Source: Trebonia sp963774945 (GTDB lineage Bacteria; Actinomycetota; Actinomycetes; Streptosporangiales; Streptosporangiaceae). From it: 64,000 nt of DNA. The DNA lies in assembly GCA_963774945.1 (NCBI GenBank), contig CAVZHA010000015.1, forward strand, positions 1 to 64,000. The letters run 5' to 3'. Position numbers and translations under genes: made by a program. Shown here in pieces: positions 8,526 through 17,615 of this stretch (the first letter of the stretch is position 1; each line of letters opens with the position of its first letter). The notes under the pieces are model-generated. The model made no database searches, was not told the DNA's origin, and saw only the letters and a program-made list of their open reading frames with translations.

Positions 8526-10403
8526 TTAGGGCTCCGTCGGCTGGGGCTCGCGCGGGCGCACGGTTCCGTCTGTCATGATGTCGCCGTCGGGGCATCGCCA
8601 CTGGACTCGGCCGCCTTCGAACTGCTCGGTGTACAGCGACGCGTAGAGCCCGCCCTCGCGCAGCAGATCGCGGTGCGAGCCGGATTCGGTGACCCGGCCG
8701 CCGTCGATGACGAAGATGCTGTCCGCGTTGACGATGGTGGACAGCCGGTGAGCGATGGCGATGGTCGTCCGCGAGCCCATCAGCGCGTCCAGCGCCTTCT
8801 GCACCTCGCGCTCGCTGGCGGTGTCCAGGGCCGAGGTCGCCTCGTCCAGGATCAGGATGCGCGGGTCGTGCAGCAGGACGCGGGCGATGGCCAGGCGCTG
8901 CTTCTCCCCGCCGGACAGCCGGTATCCGCGCTCGCCGACGATGGTGTCGTAGCCGTCGGCGAATTCCATGATCCGGTCGTGGATGTACGCCGCCCGCGCC
9001 GCCTCTTCCACTTCTTCCTGCGACGCGCTCGGACGGCCGTAGCGGATGTTGGCCAGGATGGTGTCGTGAAAGAGGTAGCTCTCCTGGGTCACGAAACCGA
9101 TGGCGGCGGCGAGCGAGGCCTGGCGGGCGTGCCGTACGTCGACCCCGTCTACTTCGACCGACCCGGCGGTGACGTCGTACAGGCGCGGGATCAGGTAGCT
9201 GATCGTGGTCTTGCCGGCGCCGCTCGGCCCGACCAGGGCCACCAGGTGGCCAGGGCCCGCTCCCAGGCTCACGCCCGACAGGGCGTCGGCCGGGACGCCG
9301 GGGTAGCGGAAGTAGACGTCTCGCAGGGCGACCTGGCCGCCGGCCTCGGTCGCCGGGAGGTCGACCGCGTCGGGCGCGTCGACGATGTCCGGCACCACGT
9401 CGAGGTACTCGAAGACCCGGTCGAACAGGGCTAGCGACGACCGCAGCTCGACCGAGACCTGCAGCAGCTGCCCGATCGGGAAGTACAGGCGGGTCTGGAG
9501 CGTGGTGAACGCCACGATGGTTCCGGCCGAGACCGCGTGATGGTTCGCGATGAGCAGGCCCGCGGTCAGATAGATCAGGGCCGGGGTGATCGACAGGAAG
9601 GACTGCACGACGGCGTAGAAGCCCTGGCCGATCATCTGCTGGCGGACCTCGAGGCCGACCAGGCGCTGGTTCTCCCGCTGGTAGCGGCCGATGTCGCGGG
9701 TCTGGTTGCCGAACACCTTGGCCAGCAGCACGCCAGAGACCGAGAGGGTTTCCTCGGTGATCGCGCTCATCGCCGCCAGCGACTCCTGGGTCGAGCGCGA
9801 CACCTGGCGGCGGCGATCGCCGACCGCCTTGGTCAGCCAGAAGAACGCCGGCACGGTGATGACCGCCACCAGGGTCAGCTGCCAGCTAATGATGATCATG
9901 GCGACGATGCTGGAAATGAACGTGACGACGTTGGCCAGGATCGTCGAGGCGGTGCTGGTGACCACCGTCTCGACGCCGCCGACGTCGTTTTGCAGGCGGG
10001 ACTGGATCTCGCCGGTCTTCGTGTTCGTGAAGAAGGAAAGCGGGAGTGTCTCCAGGTGGGAGTACAGCCGGTTGCGCAGGTCGCGCATGACCTGCTGCCC
10101 CACCTTGGTGGTCTCGTAGGTCTGCACGATGCCGATGGCGCCGTTGACGACCGGCACCAGCGCCATGACGCCGACCAGCACGTAGAGCAGGTGCAGGTCG
10201 GGGCCGCCCGGGACGAACAGGGCCTTGTTGAACACCGCCTGGATCAGCAGCGGGTTGATGATGCCGATCGTCGAGGTGACCACGATGAGGACGATGACGA
10301 CGGACACCTGGAGCCGGTAGGGGCGGAACAGCGGCACGATCCGTCCGGCGCTGCTGCGGTCGGAGCCGCTGCGGTCGGCGCGGGCAGGCGTGTTTGCCAC
10401 CAT
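8526..10403 (-). CDS. ABC exporter, fused membrane and ATPase domains (MdlB/MsbA type)
   Basis: A 625-residue half-transporter. Residues ~25-330 form the six-helix ABC membrane domain (starting VSVVIVLIVVTSTIGIINPL) and ~370-600 the nucleotide-binding domain with Walker A GPSGAGKTT, signature LSGGEKQRL, Walker B ILILDEATSALD and switch AHRLST, all intact. It should work as a dimer exporting a drug, lipid or peptide. ATG 10403 has AAGGAG eight bases upstream. It is divergent from a tetR gene at 10553, which could control it. Confidence 0.92.
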   Translation of the reverse strand: MVANTPARADRSGSDRSSAGRIVPLFRPYRLQVSVVIVLIVVTSTIGIINPLLIQAVFNKALFVPGGPDLHLLYVLVGVMALVPVVNGAIGIVQTYETTKVGQQVMRDLRNRLYSHLETLPLSFFTNTKTGEIQSRLQNDVGGVETVVTSTASTILANVVTFISSIVAMIIISWQLTLVAVITVPAFFWLTKAVGDRRRQVSRSTQESLAAMSAITEETLSVSGVLLAKVFGNQTRDIGRYQRENQRLVGLEVRQQMIGQGFYAVVQSFLSITPALIYLTAGLLIANHHAVSAGTIVAFTTLQTRLYFPIGQLLQVSVELRSSLALFDRVFEYLDVVPDIVDAPDAVDLPATEAGGQVALRDVYFRYPGVPADALSGVSLGAGPGHLVALVGPSGAGKTTISYLIPRLYDVTAGSVEVDGVDVRHARQASLAAAIGFVTQESYLFHDTILANIRYGRPSASQEEVEEAARAAYIHDRIMEFADGYDTIVGERGYRLSGGEKQRLAIARVLLHDPRILILDEATSALDTASEREVQKALDALMGSRTTIAIAHRLSTIVNADSIFVIDGGRVTESGSHRDLLREGGLYASLYTEQFEGGRVQWRCPDGDIMTDGTVRPREPQPTEP

Positions 10404-10540
10404 GAGGCGACTCCTTCTGGCAGGTACGAAGGCGGTTACCAGAAACGTCCCATCATGTTCGCACGGACCTGCGGTGCAGCCATCGACGCCCGAAGGCCGC
10501 CGTTCTAGGTCGGTCTGGACCGGCTGGTACAGTCCGCGGC

Positions 10541-10546
10541 TAGCAT
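10541..10546 (+). promoter_or_regulatory. -10 element of a probable leaderless tetR promoter
   Basis: TAGCAT lies six bases upstream of the ATG at 10553 and no ribosome-binding site is present, the arrangement of leaderless actinobacterial transcripts. Confidence 0.45.
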
Positions 10547-10552
10547 GGGCCT

Positions 10553-11155
10553 ATGCCAGGTGAGCCGATGACCAGGCGCGGGCGCGCCAGCCGGGAGCGG
10601 ATCGTGGAGCGGGCCGCCGAGCTGTTCGCCGAGCGCGGGATCGCGGCCACGACCGTGGATGAGGTACTGGCGGCCGCGGGAGCGGGCAAGGGCCAGTTCT
10701 ACCACTATTTCCGCGGCCGGGACGAGCTGGCCGCGGCGGCGGTCGGGTACCGCTGCGAGCAGGTGGTAAGCGGACTCGCCGAGGCACTCGGGAGCGTGTC
10801 GTCGCTGGGCGGGCTGGAGCAGGCGCTGGCTGGCTTCGTGGCCGCGTTTGAGAAGTCAGGCATGCCGGGGTGCCCGATCGGGACGCTGGCGGCCGAGGTC
10901 GCCGGCCGCAACGAGGCCGCGCGGCTGGAGGCGGCCGCCGGGTTCGACGCATGGGAGCGGCTGCTGGCGGACGCGCTGGAGCGGATGCGCCAGCGCGGGG
11001 AACTGCGCGCGGACGCCGTCCCCGCCGTGCTGGCCGCAGGGCTGCTGGCCGGCATCGAGGGCGGGATGGTGCTCAGCCAGGCCCGCAAGGACATGGCGTC
11101 GCTGCGCACCGCGGTGGAGGCCGGGCTCGGGCAGGTACGAGCATGCCTGAGCTAA
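10553..11155 (+). CDS. TetR-family regulator
   Basis: A 200-residue repressor with the helix-turn-helix IAATTVDEVLAAAGAGKGQF followed by YHYFRGRDEL, and a C-terminal domain ending LSQARKDMASLRTAVEAGL, as in TetR proteins that guard DHA2-type drug exporters. The reading frame is intact. Downstream are two near-identical 17-bp repeats and then the relic of an MFS exporter. The exporter was probably its regulated target, leaving the regulator without its main gene unless it also controls the divergent ABC exporter. Confidence 0.85.
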   Translation: MPGEPMTRRGRASRERIVERAAELFAERGIAATTVDEVLAAAGAGKGQFYHYFRGRDELAAAAVGYRCEQVVSGLAEALGSVSSLGGLEQALAGFVAAFEKSGMPGCPIGTLAAEVAGRNEAARLEAAAGFDAWERLLADALERMRQRGELRADAVPAVLAAGLLAGIEGGMVLSQARKDMASLRTAVEAGLGQVRACLS

Positions 11156-11157
11156 CT

Positions 11158-11210
11158 CTGTACTAAATCGTCCACTTACTGCTAGCCTCAGGACTGTACT
11201 AATTCGTCCA
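11158..11210 (+). promoter_or_regulatory. Two 17-bp direct repeats, likely TetR operator/promoter of the MFS relic
   Basis: CTGTACTAAATCGTCCA (11158-11174) and CTGTACTAATTCGTCCA (11194-11210) differ at one base and start 36 bases apart. TACTAAAT/TACTAATT resemble -10 hexamers. They lie directly between the tetR stop and the MFS relic start. Confidence 0.6.
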
Positions 11211-11228
11211 GTCTTGGAGGCTGCTCTC

Positions 11229-11627
11229 GTGACCGCCCCACCGACCCCGTTCCTCGCGACCCGCCGCGGCAGGCTGAGGCTACTCCTGGGGTGCGCGGTT
11301 GCAGTTCCTCGACGTCGCCAATTCCTCGATTATGAACGTCGCCCTGCCGTCCGTCCGCCGCGACCTGGGCTTCTCGGTGCCGTCGGGCTGGCGGTCTTCT
11401 CCGCCATCGCGACCGCGCGCACCGGCGCGCTGCTGGCCGCGCACGCGACGCGCCCAGAAGCGCTGACCGGAGGCTTCCAGCGTGACCTGCGCGCCTGCGC
11501 CGTCTTCTTGCTCGTCGCCGCGGTCCTCGCACTACGGGCCGCCAATACCCACGGTGAGCCCGCCGCCGACCCGGACAGCACCCGTCCCGCCCTCGGCCAG
11601 CTTCCCGCACCGGAACTGGCCGACTAA
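11229..11627 (+). pseudogene. Relic of a DHA2-type MFS drug exporter with a large internal deletion
   Basis: The first ~30 codons read VTAPPTPFLATRRGRLRLLL. After a one-base shift at about 11300 comes QFLDVANSSIMNVALPSVRR then DLGFS, the hallmark first helix and loop of EmrB/DHA2 exporters. At about 11373-11390 the sequence jumps to the last part of the same family, GLAVFSAIATARTGALLAAH then FQRDLRACAVFLLVAAVLAL. Roughly 300 middle residues are missing. The intact tetR and operator repeats upstream fit an original tetR-exporter pair. Not functional as a transporter. Confidence 0.75.
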
Positions 11628-11661
11628 CGCTCACCCGCAACCGACAGGAGAAATCGCGGCC

Positions 11662-12333
11662 ATGAACATCACCGTTTTCGGAGCCTCCGGGGGCATCGGC
11701 AGCCACGTCGTCGCCCTCGCCGCCAAGCGCGGCCACAATGTGCGAGCCGTCTACCGGGTAGCGCCGGCCACCCCGCCCCCCGGCCAGGCCAGCATCCTCA
11801 TCGCCCCGGACATTTCCGATCCCGCCTTCGCCGCCGAAGCGGTCCTGGCGGCCGACGTGGTGGTCGCGACGGCGGGCCCGAACTTCGCAACCCGCCACAA
11901 TCCTCGCACCACCATGACCTCACCGCCCGATCTGCACCAGCGGCTCGCCCGCGCCCTGGTCACCGCGATCGGCGATTCGGCCCCGCGAGCCCGGCTGATC
12001 TGCGTCAGCACCGCCAGCATGGGACCGGCCGACAACGTCATGGGCCCCGGGCCGCGGCTGCTGTTCCGCTTCTTCCGCACTGTCGCCGTCCCCAACCTCG
12101 GCCGCGTCGGCAAAGACCTGCGCGCCATGGAGGAGGAACTGGCCGCCAGCGGGCTCGACTGGCATGCACTGCGCCCCGTCAAGCTCACCGACGGACCCCA
12201 GACTGGCCACGTCCTTGCTAGCGAGCGGTTCCGGATGAAGAGCATCTCCCGTGCCGACGCCGCCTGGCACATCCTCACACTCGCCGAAGATCCGGAACCC
12301 GGCCCGCTGCGTACTCCGGTCATCACCAGCTGA
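11662..12333 (+). CDS. NAD(P)-binding (atypical SDR / NmrA-like) protein
   Basis: A 223-residue protein starting MNITVFGASGGIGSHVVALA, a Rossmann GxxGxxG dinucleotide motif, with the later RARLICVSTAS strand and LDWHALRPVKLTDGP near the C-terminus. This is the pattern of atypical short-chain dehydrogenases that act as NADPH sensors or flavin-reductase-like enzymes. The catalytic YxxxK is not evident. ACAGGAGA lies eleven bases before ATG 11662. It follows the MFS relic on the same strand and may once have shared its transcript. Confidence 0.8.
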   Translation: MNITVFGASGGIGSHVVALAAKRGHNVRAVYRVAPATPPPGQASILIAPDISDPAFAAEAVLAADVVVATAGPNFATRHNPRTTMTSPPDLHQRLARALVTAIGDSAPRARLICVSTASMGPADNVMGPGPRLLFRFFRTVAVPNLGRVGKDLRAMEEELAASGLDWHALRPVKLTDGPQTGHVLASERFRMKSISRADAAWHILTLAEDPEPGPLRTPVITS

Positions 12334-12400
12334 CCGCATGTCTCTCGGGCACCCTCTCGCCGTAAGGCAGGCCCGCTGTTCGAGACACTCGTCTGCCCGC

Positions 12401-13117
12401 TTAGCGGTACTCGGGACTCTCGAACTCGAACCGGCATCCGGCGTCCCATTCTGAGCGCTGGTTGCCGTGGGCCGGGATGCCGCCCGCGTCCTTGAGGATC
12501 CGGGCCAGGTGCATCAGGTTCCAGGTCATGAAGGTGGTGTTGCGGTTGGTGAAGTCGTTCTGTGGGCCGCCGGAGCCAGGGTCGAGGTAGGACGGGCCCG
12601 GTCCCGCCTCTCCGATCCAGCCGGCGTCGGCCTGCGGCGGGATGACGTACCCGAGGTGCTGCAGGCTGTAGAGGATGTTCATGGCGCAGTGCTTGACGCC
12701 ATCTTCGTTCCCAGTGACCAGGCAGCCGCCGGCACGGCCGTAGTAGGCGTACTGCCCGGCGTCGTTGAGAAGATGGGAACAGGCGTAGAGCCGCTCGATC
12801 ACCCGCTTGGTGACGGAGCTGTTATCGCCGAGCCAGATCGGGCCGGCCAGCACCAGGATGTCGGCCCCCAGCACTTTCTCGTACAACTGCGGCCAGGCAT
12901 CGCTGGCGGCGCCGTGCTCGGTCATGTCCGGCCACACGCCAGTCGCGATGTCGTGGTCGACAGCGCGGACGGTCTCCACGCGCACGCCATGCCTGCGCAT
13001 GATCCCGGCGCTGGCGTCGATCAGACCCTGGGTGTGACTGAGCTCCGGCGACGGTTTCAGCGTGCAGTTTATGTACAGGGCGGCCAGGTCGTCGTAGCGC
13101 GGGCCCGAGGCGGTCAT
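12401..13117 (-). CDS. Flavodoxin-like NAD(P)H-dependent oxidoreductase
   Basis: A 238-residue flavodoxin-fold protein. It starts near DDLAALYINCTLKPSPELSH, with the phosphate-binding first loop, then ADILVLAGPIWLGDNSSVTK, the FMN-binding PxWxG-like segment, and AGGCLVTGNEDGVKH. It should use FMN to reduce a quinone, azo or similar compound. ATG 13117 has GGGAG five bases upstream; ATG 13129 is the alternative. It converges on the NAD(P)-binding gene. The substrate is unknown. Confidence 0.82.
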   Translation of the reverse strand: MTASGPRYDDLAALYINCTLKPSPELSHTQGLIDASAGIMRRHGVRVETVRAVDHDIATGVWPDMTEHGAASDAWPQLYEKVLGADILVLAGPIWLGDNSSVTKRVIERLYACSHLLNDAGQYAYYGRAGGCLVTGNEDGVKHCAMNILYSLQHLGYVIPPQADAGWIGEAGPGPSYLDPGSGGPQNDFTNRNTTFMTWNLMHLARILKDAGGIPAHGNQRSEWDAGCRFEFESPEYR

Positions 13118-13201
13118 CAGTGCTCCCATGTGCGGCCGGACAGATCACCCGTGCAGTCCGTGGCCGAACGTATCCGTTACAGCCGGGCTCGTAATAGCTA
13201 G

Positions 13202-13498
13202 GTCACCCATGACGGCCGGTACCTGTTCGCCGTCAACACCGGCTCGGGCAACATCTCCAGCTACGTCATCGACCCAGGCGGCTCGCTCACACTGATCGGC
13301 AGCACGCCGATCGCCGGCGGCGGGGCTGACATCGACGCCCGCCTGTCCCCGGACGGCAGGTACCTCCCTGTCGACGGCTCCGGCATGCATTTCATATCCG
13401 TGTTCGCCGTGAATGGCGGATCCCTCACCGAGGTATCCAGCTCGCCGACCCCGCTGCCCGTCGGGGTCACCTCCTCGTCCGGAATTGCCAACATCTAG
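13202..13498 (+). pseudogene. C-terminal fragment of a lactonase-type beta-propeller protein
   Basis: An open frame of 98 codons without a good start codon reads VTHDGRYLFAVNTGSGNISS, then DPGGSLTLIGSTPIAGGGAD and RLSPDGRYLPVDGSG, and ends at TAG 13496-13498. These are the repeating blades of the 6-phosphogluconolactonase-like/YncE propeller family, which is normally about 350-400 residues. A stop codon (TAG at 13199-13201) lies directly before the fragment. The 5' two thirds are missing. Confidence 0.6.
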
Positions 13499-13599
13499 CA
13501 ACACCCAGCCAGCTGTCTGCGGCCCGTCCAGCTGGGCGGGCCACAGGCAGCTCGTAACGCGCGGACTCTGCCTGCACCAACTCCGGCCGGGGAGGGAGG

Positions 13600-13983
13600 T
13601 CAGGCAGGGTCGAGGCGGGTGCGGAGGAGGCAGAACTCGTTGCCTTCCGGATCGGCTAGGACGTGCCAGGTTACCGCGCCGGTCTGGCCTATGTCGGCGC
13701 GGCGGGCGCCGAGGGCGAGGAGGCGCTCGAGTTCGGCTTCCTGGTCGCGGTCGGTGGGGTTGACGTCGAGGTGCAGGCGGAGCTTGCCTGTCCTCGGATC
13801 GCTGCTCGGGCTGAGGATCAGGGTGGGCTGGAGGCCGCCGAAGCCGGCGTCGGGCGGGCCGATCTCGATGCTTCCGTCGTCTTCGCGGCCGAGTTCGACG
13901 TAGCCGAGGACCTCGCTCCAGAATGCGGCCAGCCGTTCCGGATCGGCGCAGTCGATGACCAGCTCACTGATGCGGTTTGCCAT
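13600..13983 (-). CDS. VOC family protein (glyoxalase-like domain)
   Basis: A 127-residue protein starting MANRISELVIDCADPERLAA, with LRLHLDVNPTDRDQEAELER and ending VLADPEGNEFCLLRTRL. It belongs to the same small VOC subgroup as the genes at 1579 and 2232 (CADP, LHLDV, DPEGNEF), making three paralogues in 14 kb. ATG 13983 starts at the domain. No other information points to a substrate. Confidence 0.85.
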   Translation of the reverse strand: MANRISELVIDCADPERLAAFWSEVLGYVELGREDDGSIEIGPPDAGFGGLQPTLILSPSSDPRTGKLRLHLDVNPTDRDQEAELERLLALGARRADIGQTGAVTWHVLADPEGNEFCLLRTRLDPA

Positions 13984-14004
13984 ATCCGTCAGTGTACGGA
14001 GGGG

Positions 14005-14631
14005 TTAGTGGGCTTCCTGGGCCGGCGGCTGTTCGGCCGGCGCTGCTGGTTGCGATACCGAGAGATGTTCGCTTGCCAATGTCACGACCGTTTGCTTTGT
14101 GGGGTCTTCGACGCCGTCGCTGTCGGCGAAACCGTCAGAGAGTTCCAAATCGCGCTGGAGCAGCGATCGGGACCATAGGTAGAAGAAGAGGAAGCCGAGC
14201 AGTACATTCGCGATTACCAGGGCCATGCCGAAAGTGGCGCTCGACGGTTGTGCGCCGAGGGGTGCCTTCAGGTTCGCCGCCAGCCTGCTTAGCGCGGGCT
14301 CGAGGCGTCCGATCTGGACCAGGCCGACGCCGACGATTATCTTCGTCAGCCAGTCGGAGACTTCCACCAGGTTGCTGTTGGCCTGATACCGGCTGGTGGG
14401 CGTGGATCCGGCGGCGCCCAGGGCCGCCGACCTCGGGATCCCGAACAGCAGCCCGACCAGGCCGCCGGCCAGGAAGGAGCAGCTGCCGGTGATGACCGCG
14501 GTCGCGAAGACGCTCCACCGAACCCCGCTCGGCAGCGAGAGCGAATAAATGAGGATGACTATCGTCCAGAGGAACGCGATAAGCGGTATGGCATATGTCC
14601 AGCCGTAGGCGAAACCTGGGTCGTTGTCCAC
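14005..14631 (-). CDS. Membrane protein of unknown function (GLLFGIPRS / SDWLTKIIVGVGL motif)
   Basis: A 208-residue protein with predicted helices at about 15-33, 42-65 (ending GGLVGLLFGIPRS), 92-108 (SDWLTKIIVGVGLVQIG) and 135-155 (MALVIANVLLGFLFFYLW), then a polar Pro/Ala-rich tail. From memory, the FGIPR + SDWLTKI pair recurs in membrane modules of bacterial sensor-like proteins, including some with pYEATS domains; no such domain is present here. GTG 14631 lacks a good ribosome-binding site, whereas an ATG at 14692 preceded by GGAGGAA is in another frame, so a frameshift near 14640 is possible. Confidence 0.7.
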   Translation of the reverse strand: MDNDPGFAYGWTYAIPLIAFLWTIVILIYSLSLPSGVRWSVFATAVITGSCSFLAGGLVGLLFGIPRSAALGAAGSTPTSRYQANSNLVEVSDWLTKIIVGVGLVQIGRLEPALSRLAANLKAPLGAQPSSATFGMALVIANVLLGFLFFYLWSRSLLQRDLELSDGFADSDGVEDPTKQTVVTLASEHLSVSQPAAPAEQPPAQEAH

Positions 14632-14767
14632 GTCCAGCCCCGCAAGGGATTCCAGCCGATGGCGGGCTTGGTTTTCTGCGGCTGAGTTGCATTTCCTCCG
14701 TCTCCCATGCCGGAAGAATACATTTATTAGGTGCCGCAGCGTAGTACGACGCGGTCGCTTTTCCGGG

Positions 14768-15980
14768 TCAGATGAGCGGGGTGATCTGGTCGGTGCGGCC
14801 GAGCAGGGCCTTGCCGTAGATCTCGAAGTTGACGGCCGGCAGGGTGACCGCGTGCCTGGCCGCCACGGCCGAGTCGCGCCAGATCCGCTGCAGCGGGTTG
14901 ACCTGGGCGAAGCTGCCGGCCCCGTGCGCGTACAGCAGGATGTCGATCGCCTTGGTGACGTGCTGCAGCGCCCAGCCGGTGTCGGCCCGGACCCGCGCGC
15001 GCAGCAGCATGTCCGGGTAGACGCCGGCCGCGGCGGCCCGGTCGATGTCGTCGGCGGACCGGTAGGCGTGCAGGTGGGCGGTGTCGATCATCAGGGCGGC
15101 CTCGGCCAGCTGGAGCTGGAACGCGGTCGAGTCGGCCTGGGCGGTGAAGAACGTGTAGGCGATCGCCTTGCCCGCGGCCTTGCTGGTGACCAGCTCGAGC
15201 GCCTTGCGGCCCAGGCCCAGCTGCGGACCGGCCAGCACCAGCGCGAGCACCGGGACGAACGCGGAGCGGTAGAGCGTCTCGTCGGCGTGCTCGGTCGGGT
15301 AGTGCCCCTCGATCGCGGCCAGGCCCGACATGATCCGGTGCTCGGGGACGAAGACGTCGGTCGCGATCAGGCAGTTGGAGCCGGACGAGCTCATGCCCGG
15401 CGACGAACCAGGTCTCCTCGATCTCCAGGTCGGTGAACGGGATGAGCGCGAGACCCTGGTCGATCAGCTGGCCCTCGTCGTTGAGGATCGGGAAGCCGAG
15501 GATCGCCCAGCTCGCGTGCCACGATCCGGAGTTGTAGAACCAGCGGCCGGTGAGCCGGAATCCGCCGTCGACCTTGACCGCCTCCGCGCTCGGGGTGAGC
15601 ACCCCGGACACCTTGGCGTCCGGGTCGGCGCCCCACACGTCGTCCTGCGCCTGCTCGCTGAACAGGCCGGTCAGCCACGCGCAGACGTTGCACAGGGCCA
15701 CCACCCAGGCGGTCCCGCCGTCGGCCTCGGCCACCGCGGCCGACACGTCGAGCATGGTCCGCACCGAGGCCTGGTAGCCGCCGTACCGGCGCGGCTGCGC
15801 GACCTTGAAGATCCCCGCGTCGGTGAGCGCGGTGATCGACTCCTCGACCACCCGCCGGTCGGCCTCGCCCTGGGCGGCGTTCTTCTCGATCAGCGGCTGC
15901 AGTTCGCGGATGCGGGCGACCAGGTCGTCGGATGAAGGGGCGGCGGCAGCGTCGGTCCTGGCAGCTTCGGTGGCGCTCAT
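14768..15980 (-). CDS. Acyl-CoA dehydrogenase-fold flavin monooxygenase (HsaA/DszC-like), frameshifted
   Basis: Starts MSATEAARTDAAAAPSSDDL, then AQPRRYGGYQASVRTMLDVS and EADGGTAWVVALCNVCAWLT. One extra base at about 15391-15394 breaks the frame between ETWFVAG and MSSSGSNCLIATDVFVPEHR; the C-terminal ACAD_2 domain then runs to 14768. The total of about 403 residues and the motif set fit group D two-component flavin monooxygenases of the HsaA type, which hydroxylate aromatic rings with FMNH2 from a separate reductase. A plain acyl-CoA dehydrogenase role is the alternative. It lies on the same strand as the enoyl-CoA hydratase gene. Confidence 0.8.
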
Positions 15981-16108
15981 GACGGCGGTTCCTTCCCGGG
16001 GCAAGGCACGGTGATCCCGCCACGGTAACTGAACGACGGCGAGCTGGACCAGCGTGCAACGGCGGGCGGCGGGCGGCTGGGCGGCGGCGGAGCGGGAGCG
16101 GGAGCGGG

Positions 16109-16861
16109 CTACGACTCCTGCGCTTTGGCCGTTCGGGCTAGGCCGGCCATGTAGGCGGCGATGGCGTCCCTGGTGGCGGACGATTCCCAGCCGGCCGCGA
16201 CCGCCTCCTCGTCGGCGTCGTGGCCGTCCATCGCCGCCCGGGCCGGGAGCTGCAGCTGGCGCTTGCTCAGGGCGAAGACCTCGGCCGGGATCTTGGCCAT
16301 CGCCTGGGCGCGGGCGACGGCCGAGCCGAGCAGGGTCTCGGCGGATTCGACGTCGTGGATGAGGCCGATCGACTGCGCCTGGGCGGCGTCGAGCAGCCGC
16401 GCGGTCAGCACCAGGTTGCCCGCCGCCGGCCCGACCGCGTGCCGCATGACCTCGAGCGCCACGGTCGGAAAGGGAACGCCGACGCTCAGCTCGGACAGGC
16501 CGATCCGGCCGCCCGCCATCAGGCGGACGTCGCACGCCGCCGCGAGCACGCAGCCGCCCGCGATCGCGTGGCCGTTGACGGCGGCCACGACCGGGCCGGG
16601 GTGATTGAAGACGGCCAGGAACGTCTCCGTCAGGGCGGGCAGGAACTCGCGGACGTAGGGCTGCCCGCCGTCGACGATCCGCTTCAGGTCGACGCCGGCC
16701 GAGAACGCGGACCCGTGCCCGGTGAGCACCACCGCCGCGGCCGGATCGAGGCCGCCGATCGCGGCCGTGATCGCCCGCAGCAGCTCGGTGTCGAGCGCGT
16801 TGACCTTGCCGTGCTTTAGCCGCAGCACGGTCACGCCGGATCGGTCTTCGGTCTCAAGCAT
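16109..16861 (-). CDS. Enoyl-CoA hydratase/isomerase family protein
   Basis: A 250-residue crotonase-fold enzyme. SAFSAGVDLKRI and NGHAIAGGCVLAAACDVRLM form the CoA-binding site and oxyanion hole, and the C-terminal helices follow. At the usual catalytic Glu positions it reads ELSVGVPFP, so the first Glu (as in GLSE) is kept while the second is less clear. Its start overlaps the end of the metal-receptor gene by eight bases, so they form one minus-strand transcript with translational coupling. It should hydrate or isomerise an enoyl-CoA. Confidence 0.88.
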   Translation of the reverse strand: MLETEDRSGVTVLRLKHGKVNALDTELLRAITAAIGGLDPAAAVVLTGHGSAFSAGVDLKRIVDGGQPYVREFLPALTETFLAVFNHPGPVVAAVNGHAIAGGCVLAAACDVRLMAGGRIGLSELSVGVPFPTVALEVMRHAVGPAAGNLVLTARLLDAAQAQSIGLIHDVESAETLLGSAVARAQAMAKIPAEVFALSKRQLQLPARAAMDGHDADEEAVAAGWESSATRDAIAAYMAGLARTAKAQES

Positions 16862-17615
16862 GGTGGATTCTCCTGATCAGCTCGGTTCTCGCGGTTATCA
16901 GGGACGGGCCGTACCAGGTCAGGCTCCGGCCCTCGACCAGGGCCACCCGCCGACCGGGGAACATCTCCGGCCCGTCGGTCGCGGTGAACGTGTACGGCTC
17001 GTCGGGCAGGACGATCAGCTCGGGGCCGCGGGCGGCCAGGTCGTCGAGGTCGATGTGCGGGTAGCGCTCGGGATCGTCGGCGTAGACGTTGTCGAGGCCG
17101 AGGCGGGCGGCCAGGTCGCCGGTGAAGGTGGCCGAGCCGACCGCCATCCACGGGTCGCGCCAGATCGGGATCGCCGCCCGGATCCGCGGCGCCGGCGCCG
17201 GATCGCGCCAAGCCGACTCGGCCTCGGCCAGCCAGGCCGGCTCCGGCCAGCCGAGCGCGACCGTGAACATCCGGCGCAGCGACGCGATCGCCTCGTCCAG
17301 GGTCCTGATCACGGTCACCCAGACGGTCACCCCGGCCGCGCGGAGCCGCTCGACGTCGACCCGGCGGTTCTCCTCCTGGTTGGCGAGGACGATGTCGGGG
17401 TCAAGGGCGGCGATCGCGGCCAGGTCGGGGTTCTTGGTGCCGCGCACCCGCGGCACGTCCAGGTCGGCCGGGTGGGTGCACCAGATCGTCGCGCCGGCCA
17501 GCGCGTCCGGGCGGGTGACGGCGACCGACTCGGTGAGCGACGGGACCAGCGAGACCACCCGGCGGGCCGGGCGCGCCAGTTCGACCGGGTGCCCGAGGTC
17601 ATCGCGCGGCGGCAT
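16854..17615 (-). CDS. Helical-backbone metal receptor (periplasmic-binding-protein fold), cytoplasmic type
   Basis: A 253-residue protein with VVSLVPSLTESVA, WCTHPADLDVPRVRGTKNPD and LDPDIVLANQEENRRVDVER, the pattern of BtuF/iron-siderophore binding proteins. It has no signal peptide, lipobox or nearby transporter, as in the stand-alone actinobacterial members. ATG 17615 follows GGGGAGGAGG. It overlaps the enoyl-CoA hydratase gene by eight bases. The next gene upstream is the B12-dependent icmF, so a cobalamin link is attractive but unproven. Confidence 0.78.
   Translation of the reverse strand: MPPRDDLGHPVELARPARRVVSLVPSLTESVAVTRPDALAGATIWCTHPADLDVPRVRGTKNPDLAAIAALDPDIVLANQEENRRVDVERLRAAGVTVWVTVIRTLDEAIASLRRMFTVALGWPEPAWLAEAESAWRDPAPAPRIRAAIPIWRDPWMAVGSATFTGDLAARLGLDNVYADDPERYPHIDLDDLAARGPELIVLPDEPYTFTATDGPEMFPGRRVALVEGRSLTWYGPSLITARTELIRRIHHA

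Noticed and set aside
8505..9434. Long plus-strand open frame opposite the ABC exporter
   Set aside because: It is the antisense of a complete ABC exporter with all ATPase motifs; long antisense frames are expected at this GC content.
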